Shown: piece by piece, positions 1 to 4,647 of the stretch | Numbering within the stretch: the stretch's first letter is position 1 | Layout of the letters: every line of letters begins with the position of its first letter | From: Candidatus Nitrosopumilus sp. | Lineage (GTDB): Archaea > Thermoproteota > Nitrososphaeria > Nitrososphaerales > Nitrosopumilaceae | Direction: 5' to 3' | Length of the DNA: 5,954 nucleotides | NCBI GenBank assembly: GCA_029861085.1 | Contig: JAOUAE010000082.1 | Coordinates: forward strand, 1-5,954 | Translations under genes and position numbers: made by a program | The notes under the pieces: generated by a model | The model's input: only the letters and a program-made list of their open reading frames with translations | What the model was told of the DNA's origin: nothing | Database searches by the model: none

Positions 1-36
1 CAATAAGCTTAAGTTCGTAATTTCTAATTAAGAATT

Positions 37-123
37 ATGAAGCAGGCAACTAAAGGTGCCATAGTAATTGCAATTGCAATTATCGCATTTTACGGTACCA
101 TGAGTTTATTGTGGAGATTATGA
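37..123 (+). CDS. Possible 28-residue single-helix membrane micro-protein
   Basis: A short ATG-to-TGA frame encodes 28 residues. It has a basic N-terminus (Lys2, Lys6), then a hydrophobic stretch of about 18 residues (roughly 8-25, rich in Ile, Ala and Val, including IVIAIAIIAF), and ends in Trp-Arg-Leu. This is the shape of a single-pass membrane peptide. An in-frame TAA at 25-27 makes the ATG at 37 the first usable start. No ribosome-binding site is visible; an AT-rich stretch lies just upstream, but I cannot fix a promoter so close to the window edge. I do not recognise a family, and the function is unknown. A frame this short can arise by chance in AT-rich DNA; the clean helix-plus-charges pattern is the only support. 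It is convergent with the AIM24-family gene. Confidence 0.33.
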   Translation: MKQATKGAIVIAIAIIAFYGTMSLLWRL

Positions 124-133
124 GAAAAGATCT

Positions 134-146
134 AATTATGATAATT
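134..146. repeat. Short perfect AT palindrome
   Basis: AATTAT-G-ATAATT is a perfect 6+1+6 inverted repeat in the gap between the possible micro-protein and the 3' end of the AIM24-family gene. It could be a weak hairpin near two converging transcripts or a binding site. In DNA this AT-rich it may equally be chance. The rest of 124-169 is AT-rich with no other feature I can support. Confidence 0.25.
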
Positions 147-169
147 GATATTGATTGCAAATCATAAAA

Positions 170-841
170 CTAGTTTCTTTTTGGCAAAAATGGAAGCAGT
201 GCTCGAACAAACTCCATGACATTCTTTGTTTGGATGTATACAGTACCTGGACCAATAATTTCCATGACCAGAGCCTCGCCTCCAAACAGAGTTGTCTTAA
301 AACTACCATGTTTTGTTACCCTATAACTTGCAGTAGAGCTTAATGCAACTAGTTGATAATTGTCAATGATCATTTTTTCCCCTGCTTGCAGTTTGGTTTC
401 TAGGATTCCGCCCCAAGCATTGACAAAGATTTCTCCATTTCCTATTGTTTTTAGCATGAACATGTTAGTTCCAAAGATTCCCTTTGTGAATCCCTGCCAT
501 TTGGTATCAAGTGTTAGATCACCAGTGGAACCCACAAATGCACCTGATTGAACTATGAATTCCTCATCCACCTTGATTACCTCAATGTCTCCAAGCATAT
601 TTCCAGTCAATCCAAGCTTGCAGCTGTCTTCTTGTGCGATAAACTCATTTACAAAAAATGATTCTCCACCTAACGCTGCAGCTTTAAGCGATTTTAGAAA
701 GCCTCCCTTTCTCATTTTGGTTTCAGTGAGGATGTCACCTCGGATGTATACCATGGCCGCAGCTTCCGCAGTCACCTTTTCACCTTTGTTTAGCGTAAAT
801 TCGATTAGTCCCATCGGGTTTTTTAGGATCTCATATTGCAT
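170..841 (-). CDS. AIM24-family (DUF124 / TIGR00266-type) protein
   Basis: The 223-residue protein matches the prokaryotic AIM24 family over its whole length, including the family N-terminus (MQYEIL, then a Gly/Glu-rich turn and AEAAAMVYIRGDI at about 25-37). Other family hallmarks are LGGESFFVNEF (57-67), GDIEVI (84-89), VQSGAFVGS (97-105), LDTKWQG (111-117), GIFG (121-124), an AWGGI segment (142-146), KTTLFGGEAL (182-191) and GPGTVYIQT (197-205). The family fold is mostly beta-strand with internal repeats. No signal peptide or membrane helix is seen, so it is probably cytoplasmic. The name comes from a yeast mitochondrial protein linked to inner-membrane organisation; the biochemical role in archaea is unknown. 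The ATG at 841 fits the family N-terminus. The gene is monocistronic here and divergent from the DUF1059 gene. Family assignment is firm; function is not. Confidence 0.88.
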   Translation of the reverse strand: MQYEILKNPMGLIEFTLNKGEKVTAEAAAMVYIRGDILTETKMRKGGFLKSLKAAALGGESFFVNEFIAQEDSCKLGLTGNMLGDIEVIKVDEEFIVQSGAFVGSTGDLTLDTKWQGFTKGIFGTNMFMLKTIGNGEIFVNAWGGILETKLQAGEKMIIDNYQLVALSSTASYRVTKHGSFKTTLFGGEALVMEIIGPGTVYIQTKNVMEFVRALLPFLPKRN

Positions 842-925
842 GTTTGCGTTTGAAAGGATTGGAATTTAGACATTTCTCCATTTGTTAAAAAATCAAATAA
901 ATATCTCTTGGGGACATACAACATT
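842..925. promoter_or_regulatory. Divergent promoter region between AIM24-family and DUF1059 genes
   Basis: An 84-bp AT-rich gap separates two divergent starts. For the plus-strand gene, the TATA-like AAATAAATAT at 895-904 is centred about 26 nt before the ATG at 926, the expected archaeal spacing for a leaderless transcript. For the minus-strand gene there are two candidates. A TAAATT (minus sense, 863-868) is about 25 nt before its ATG and would give a leaderless message. The stronger AT block at 890-904, read in reverse, would give a leader of about 30 nt. No Shine-Dalgarno motif stands just before either ATG, which favours leaderless initiation. Transcription starts are inferred from spacing only. 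Confidence 0.5.
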
Positions 926-1102
926 ATGGCAAAAAGTATCAGCTGTTCAGATGCTGGAAAAGACTGTGGATGGTCTGCAACAGCAGAATCTGAAGAGGAA
1001 TTGATGAGCAAGGTTACAGAGCATGTTCTTGCAGATCACAAAGAGATAGAACTCAATGATGAGAGCATTTCAGGCATAAAATCACTCATCAAAGAAGTAT
1101 AA
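926..1102 (+). CDS. DUF1059 family small protein
   Basis: This 58-residue protein begins MAKSISCSDAGKDCGW and continues with an acidic helix (ESEEELMSKVTEHVLADHKE, about 21-40). That is the pattern of DUF1059: Cys, Gly-x-x-Cys, aromatic, Thr/Glu-rich turn, then His-x4-His at the end of a helix. Here Cys7, Cys14, His33 and His38 are in place; a Cys2His2 metal site is a reasonable inference but is not shown. No signal or membrane segment is visible, so it is cytoplasmic. Function is unknown for the family. I chose the ATG at 926 over an in-frame TTG at 908 because the family starts at this Met and the TATA-like box at 895-904 fits a leaderless start there. It is transcribed alone and is convergent with livM, with 23 nt between stop codons. 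Confidence 0.85.
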   Translation: MAKSISCSDAGKDCGWSATAESEEELMSKVTEHVLADHKEIELNDESISGIKSLIKEV

Positions 1103-1121
1103 CTATGCAGAACAGGCAGTA

Positions 1122-1140
1122 TTTTTTATTTTTTTAATTT
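1122..1140 (+). terminator. T-tract terminator of the DUF1059 gene
   Basis: Runs of six and seven T separated by one A, followed by AATTT, start 20 nt after the DUF1059 stop codon. Archaeal RNA polymerase terminates at such U-rich stretches without needing a hairpin. The tract lies over the last codons and stop of livM on the other strand, where it encodes the lysine-rich tail. No matching T-tract is seen for livM in the minus direction in the 23-nt gap. Confidence 0.55.
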
Positions 1141-2187
1141 AAACCTGAACCTTTCAAACGTATTTTGATTCTTCTTTTGAGATATTGTAGTTGTTGGTTT
1201 TTCTACAAATATTCCCTGTGGGCGATACAAAAGTACAACTAGTAAAATAATTCCAAGTAACAAAAAGTCAAGCCAGACAACATCAAATGGAACAAAACCA
1301 TCAAAGGAATCTTTGAAAAATATGATAAGCTTACGAATTATCACAAAAATTAATGTTCCAACCATTACTCCCTTGTTGTTTGCAATACCGCCAATCAGAA
1401 TCATCAAAAATGGCCAAAACGTCCAGCTTGTCCTGTCATAGGCAAATGCAATGGTACCGCCAACATAAAATGCGTATAATGCACCACCTATTGCAGCAAG
1501 TCCAGCTGAGATCATGATTACTTTGATTCGAATTTGAGTAGTGTCTTTGCCAAGAGATTCTGCTGCTACTTCATTGTCTCGAACAGCTCGAAGTAGTCTT
1601 CCAAGGGGAGAGCGAATTAATCTTTCACTATACACGTATACTGCAATTGCAATCAAAATCATTCCAATAGTAGCTACTGGAAAACGAATCTCATTAGGCA
1701 AAAATGACAAAGGATCTGGCACCTGAACACCCAATGTTCCTCCAACTAGCGGGGTAAAGTTATTGCCAACAATTCTGATACTTTCACCAAATGCAAGTAG
1801 AGTTATTGCCAAATAATCTCCTCTCAAACGTATTGCAGGGAATGATGTTAGAAGACCCAAACCACCTCCGATTCCTGCAGCAATGCCCAAAGTCAAAAAG
1901 AAGACAACAAAACCAACACCTACATTGTCAACTAGCCAAACATTAATCTGCGAAACAATAAGTAAGTTATCTAAAATATAATCTCCTTCTATTCCTGCAA
2001 GACTGGCAAAAATTCTACCTGGAACTGATGCTGCTACAAATGCACCTGCACCTACTGCTAGAACCTTTCCAAAGTTTGGAATTCCAGTATATCCAAATTC
2101 CAAATTCAGGCTAAGATTAACAATTGCATATACTGCAAATATTGCAAGCAAATCCACAATGAAGACTAGTTCAGATCCTAGAGCCAT
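1126..2187 (-). CDS. livM: HAAT-type ABC transporter permease, LivM-like
   Basis: This 353-residue membrane protein is one half of the translocation channel of a branched-chain amino-acid-type ABC importer. It is very hydrophobic with several predicted helices. It carries family landmarks: LNLEFGYTGIPNFG (27-40), the LRLRG-like motif RLRGDYLAITLLAFGE (120-135), and the cytoplasmic coupling loop SPLGRLLRAVRDNEVAAESLG (193-213) that docks on the ATPases. These are followed by ISAGLAAIGGALYA (226-239), GGIANNKGVMVG (266-277) and the C-terminal YRPQGIF (321-327). After this comes a basic tail of about 26 residues ending FKLKK. The ATG at 2187 overlaps the end of livH by 17 nt and is preceded by GAGGAG at 2190-2195, so translation is coupled to livH. 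LivM and the urea-type UrtC are related; the urea or amino-acid choice cannot be made from this protein alone. Confidence 0.9.
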   Translation of the reverse strand: MALGSELVFIVDLLAIFAVYAIVNLSLNLEFGYTGIPNFGKVLAVGAGAFVAASVPGRIFASLAGIEGDYILDNLLIVSQINVWLVDNVGVGFVVFFLTLGIAAGIGGGLGLLTSFPAIRLRGDYLAITLLAFGESIRIVGNNFTPLVGGTLGVQVPDPLSFLPNEIRFPVATIGMILIAIAVYVYSERLIRSPLGRLLRAVRDNEVAAESLGKDTTQIRIKVIMISAGLAAIGGALYAFYVGGTIAFAYDRTSWTFWPFLMILIGGIANNKGVMVGTLIFVIIRKLIIFFKDSFDGFVPFDVVWLDFLLLGIILLVVLLYRPQGIFVEKPTTTISQKKNQNTFERFRFKLKK

Positions 2188-3097
2188 TTCTCCTCAACCT
2201 TGACCAATTAATTCCTGCCAAACCACGTGGTGCCAACAGTAATGTAACTACAATAAACACTAGTGGAACAAGCGGCCTATATGCAATCAACCATGACCCT
2301 AGTTCACCAGCTAAAAATCGTGTCCCTAAAATTTCAGTTAATCCTATTAGAATACCGCCTGCAATTGCACCATAAATACTGAGAAATCCACCTACAATAC
2401 TTGCTGCAAACACACTTGGTATCAACTGTGTCCCCAAGTTTGGATCACCTTGAAACCACAGAGACATCAATGCACCTGCAATTCCTGCAATTCCCCCTCC
2501 CAGCAACCAAGACACTGCATAGATTAGCTTGACGTTAATCCCTACTGTTTCTGCTAGATCAGAATTCTGGGTTGCAGCCCTCATGGCAATACCGAATTTT
2601 GTTTTCTTTAACATGATATGCAAGGTTATTGCCAAAATTGCAATGGTAAGAGGGGCCACAAAAACTATCAATGGAAATCCCATAAACTCTACATCGTAAC
2701 TTCTCAGGGTAAATTCCCTGGATGTAACCTGAAATGTCTTTACAATAAAATCTGCAGTTATATTTAGCAGAGCAATCACAACTAGATCAAAAGCCAAAGT
2801 AGCAATCATCAAAATCGCTTGTGGTGAGCCTTTTCTAATTAGAGGTTTTAAAATAAACTGATACAAAGATAACGCAACTAGTCCAGATATTACAAACGCA
2901 ATAGGAATGGCAATGTATGGAACAGCATCCCAAACTCTGGTTGCTATCAATGTAATATAGACACCAATTGTTGCAAAAGACGCATGTGCAAAATTTGGCA
3001 CACGAGTTGTAAGATATGTGAGTGTTAGGCCAATACTAAGAAGACCTAAAAGACTAGCAAAAATTATTGCATCTGAAAAAATAGGATCAAAGCCCAA
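2171..3097 (-). CDS. livH: HAAT-type ABC transporter permease, LivH-like
   Basis: The 308-residue second permease subunit has multiple membrane helices. Family landmarks are the early RVPNFAHASFATIGVY (32-47, equivalent to the INFAHGE region of bacterial LivH), the coupling loop KTKFGIAMRAATQNSDLAETVGIN (165-188), WLLGGGIAGIAGAL (197-210), a Gly-rich SIVGGFLSIYGAIAGGILIG (233-252) and the C-terminal LLLAPRGLAG (286-295). The start is TTG at 3097: an in-frame TAA lies 12 nt upstream and the next alternative, a GTG at codon 33, would cut off the first helix. It is first in a two-gene livH-livM unit and diverges from livG across 53 bp. The LivH tail (WSRLRRNGSRI) also carries the livM ribosome-binding site. 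It pairs with LivM as a heterodimer in the membrane. Confidence 0.9.
   Translation of the reverse strand: MGFDPIFSDAIIFASLLGLLSIGLTLTYLTTRVPNFAHASFATIGVYITLIATRVWDAVPYIAIPIAFVISGLVALSLYQFILKPLIRKGSPQAILMIATLAFDLVVIALLNITADFIVKTFQVTSREFTLRSYDVEFMGFPLIVFVAPLTIAILAITLHIMLKKTKFGIAMRAATQNSDLAETVGINVKLIYAVSWLLGGGIAGIAGALMSLWFQGDPNLGTQLIPSVFAASIVGGFLSIYGAIAGGILIGLTEILGTRFLAGELGSWLIAYRPLVPLVFIVVTLLLAPRGLAGINWSRLRRNGSRI
2190..2195 (-). promoter_or_regulatory. Shine-Dalgarno site of livM inside livH
   Basis: GAGGAG (minus sense) lies two bases before the livM ATG; its GAGG core is four bases away. It matches the CCUCC core of archaeal 16S rRNA and supports ATG 2187 as the internal-cistron start, in contrast to the first genes of the units here, which lack such a site. 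Confidence 0.6.
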
Positions 3098-3150
3098 ATC
3101 AATATTTTAAGTAGAAAACCCTTAATTTCTTTATGCCTTGCTAGGTTTTA
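3098..3150. promoter_or_regulatory. Divergent livH / livG promoter with a shared symmetric TATA-like box
   Basis: The 53-bp gap contains a palindromic TTAATT at 3122-3127, at the middle of the gap. Its centre is 26.5 nt before the livG GTG (3151) and 27.5 nt before the livH TTG (3097). Both fit the usual archaeal TATA-to-start distance, so both messages could be leaderless from one box. A/G-rich flanks that could act as TFB-recognition elements lie on each side: GAAAACC at 3113-3119 for the plus direction, and TAAAGA at 3128-3133 (minus sense) for the minus direction. No Shine-Dalgarno site precedes either start. The in-frame ATG at 3133 is followed at once by a TAG and is not a start. Confidence 0.5.
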
Positions 3151-3912
3151 GTGAGTAACAGTATCTTATCAATTCAAGAAATAAGAAAACAGTTTGGTGG
3201 CTTGCTGGTTTTAGATGGAATCAATATGGAATTAGAAAAGGGAAAACTCTATCAGCTTATAGGCCCTAACGGAAGTGGGAAAACTACTCTGATCAATTTG
3301 ATATCAGGACTTTTCAAGCCCAATGACGGTAAAATTATTTTTAATGACACAGACATTACAAACAAGAATTTGTATAATACATACAAGACAGGTCTTGTAA
3401 GAACGTGGCAGATACCACAACCTTTTGTTAGTCTAACCACATTTGAGAATTTTTTAATTTCAAGTAATACTAATGCAGGAGAGTCATTTCTTTTGGCTCC
3501 GCTAAAATCAAAATGGAAAAAAGATGAACAAAAAGTAATGGATAAAGCATCAGAGATTATGGAGATGGTCAACCTTGTCAAGCAAGAAGACACGCAGAGC
3601 CAGAACCTAAGCGGAGGACAGCAAAAATTACTTGAGTTAGGCCGTGCAATGATGTCAGGAGCAAAGATGATTCTAATGGATGAGCCAATTGCAGGAGTAA
3701 ATCCAACTTTGGCCCATGAAATATTTAAAAAAATTGTAAAAATTTGCAAAGAACAAGAGATTACTTTTTTGATTGTAGAACACAGACTGGATATTGCATT
3801 ACAGTATGCAGATTATGTCTTTGCAATGAATAGAGGAAAAATTATTGCTCAAGGAGATCCTGAACATGTAATCAAGGATCCAAATGTAATTGAATCATAC
3901 CTGGGAGAATAA
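3151..3912 (+). CDS. livG: HAAT-type ABC transporter ATP-binding protein, LivG-like
   Basis: A complete 253-residue ABC ATPase that powers the importer from the cytoplasmic face. Walker A is GPNGSGKT (38-45), the Q-loop is RTWQ (84-87, Gln87), the signature is LSGGQ (153-157), Walker B is MILMDEP (173-179, catalytic Glu178), the D-loop is AGVNP (181-185) and the switch histidine is His211 in VEHR. These are all intact. The early KQFGGLLVLDGI (13-24), RTWQIPQPF and AGVNPTLAHEI are typical of LivG rather than LivF. The GTG at 3151 is the first possible start because an in-frame TAG lies at 3142-3144. It heads a livG-livF unit with a 2-nt gap and diverges from livH. Length is normal for the family. 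Bacterial LivG and UrtD are close relatives, so the ligand remains open. Confidence 0.92.
   Translation: MSNSILSIQEIRKQFGGLLVLDGINMELEKGKLYQLIGPNGSGKTTLINLISGLFKPNDGKIIFNDTDITNKNLYNTYKTGLVRTWQIPQPFVSLTTFENFLISSNTNAGESFLLAPLKSKWKKDEQKVMDKASEIMEMVNLVKQEDTQSQNLSGGQQKLLELGRAMMSGAKMILMDEPIAGVNPTLAHEIFKKIVKICKEQEITFLIVEHRLDIALQYADYVFAMNRGKIIAQGDPEHVIKDPNVIESYLGE
3903..3907 (+). promoter_or_regulatory. Shine-Dalgarno site of livF
   Basis: GGGAG within the last codons of livG lies seven bases before the livF ATG at 3915. It indicates that livF is translated as an internal cistron of the livG-livF message and supports the annotated start. Confidence 0.55.
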
Positions 3913-3914
3913 AG

Positions 3915-4646
3915 ATGTCACAAACCACTACTGATTCCATAATCAATGTAAATCAGCTAGACTCTGGATATGCAAATAGCCACATACTTTTTGGAGTTGA
4001 TTTTGAGGCAAAAGAAAAAGAGATTACAATAGTAGTTGGTCCAAATGGAAGTGGGAAAAGTACATTGCTCAAAAGTATCTTTGGTCTATGTACAATATAC
4101 TCTGGAGATATTCAGTTTCATGGCAAAAAAATTACAGGACTTGCACCACATAGCATAGCAAGAAAAAAGATTGCATATCTTCCACAAGTTGACAATGTTT
4201 TTTCTAATCTCACAATAACTGAGAATCTTGCAATGGCAAGCTATACACTTGATTCAGAGTCAACATCACAAAGAATTCCAAAAATGTTTGAAACATTCCC
4301 GGTGCTGAAAAAATATGAAAAAACAAAGGCAGAAAATCTTAGCGGTGGAGAACGACAGATGCTTGCAATGGCTATGGCATTAATCAGAGAACCAGAGGTA
4401 ATGCTTTTTGATGAACCTACAGCCAGCCTCTCACCGAAACTAGCAAATGAAGTGTTAGACAAGATCAAGCAACTTCGAGATGAATTTGAAATTACAATCA
4501 TTCTAGTAGAACAAAATGTAAAGCGTGCACTCAAGATGGGAGATTATGTGTATCTTTATGCAAATGGTAAAGGAGTATTCCAAGGAAAACCTGAAGATCT
4601 TTTAGCACATCCCGAACTAGGCAAGCTTTACTTGGGAATTACCTGA
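3915..4646 (+). CDS. livF: HAAT-type ABC transporter ATP-binding protein, LivF-like
   Basis: The 243-residue second ATPase forms the nucleotide-binding pair with LivG. Walker A is GPNGSGKS (42-49), the Q-loop is YLPQ (88-91), the signature is LSGGE (142-146), Walker B is VMLFDEP (162-168, catalytic Glu167) and the D-loop is ASLSP (170-174). The H-loop position holds Gln200 in VEQN instead of His. That substitution is characteristic of LivF and does not mean the site is broken. LivF-type features also include LDSGYANSHILFGVDF (15-30) and NVFSNLTITENL (94-105). The ATG follows the livG stop by 2 nt with a good Shine-Dalgarno site. The TGA stop is one nucleotide from the stop of the convergent binding-protein gene. 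No clear T-tract follows for this direction, so its transcript probably runs into antisense of that gene. Confidence 0.92.
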   Translation: MSQTTTDSIINVNQLDSGYANSHILFGVDFEAKEKEITIVVGPNGSGKSTLLKSIFGLCTIYSGDIQFHGKKITGLAPHSIARKKIAYLPQVDNVFSNLTITENLAMASYTLDSESTSQRIPKMFETFPVLKKYEKTKAENLSGGERQMLAMAMALIREPEVMLFDEPTASLSPKLANEVLDKIKQLRDEFEITIILVEQNVKRALKMGDYVYLYANGKGVFQGKPEDLLAHPELGKLYLGIT

Positions 4647-4647
4647 C

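Noticed and set aside
67..81. ATTGCAATTGCAATT as a tandem repeat or origin-like element
   Set aside because: It is only the Ile-Ala repeat codons of the possible micro-protein; the same codon pattern occurs in livM where Ile-Ala runs are encoded.
908..925. In-frame TTG start giving the DUF1059 protein six extra residues
   Set aside because: The family begins at the Met of MAKS, the TATA-like box at 895-904 fits a transcript starting at about 926, and a start at 908 would lie almost against the box.
823..1011. 62-residue minus-strand reading frame across the AIM24/DUF1059 promoter region
   Set aside because: It overlaps the DUF1059 gene and the promoter, has no family pattern, and conflicts with the clear annotation on both sides.
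3252..3749. 165-residue minus-strand reading frame opposite livG
   Set aside because: It is a shadow of the ATPase gene; the livG frame has all ABC motifs, and this frame has no recognisable domain.
4595..4600. H-loop of LivF apparently missing its histidine (Gln200 instead), as a sign of a dead ATPase
   Set aside because: The VEQN form is normal for LivF-type subunits, and every other ATPase motif is intact. The residue itself is encoded near 4512-4514, not at a damaged site.
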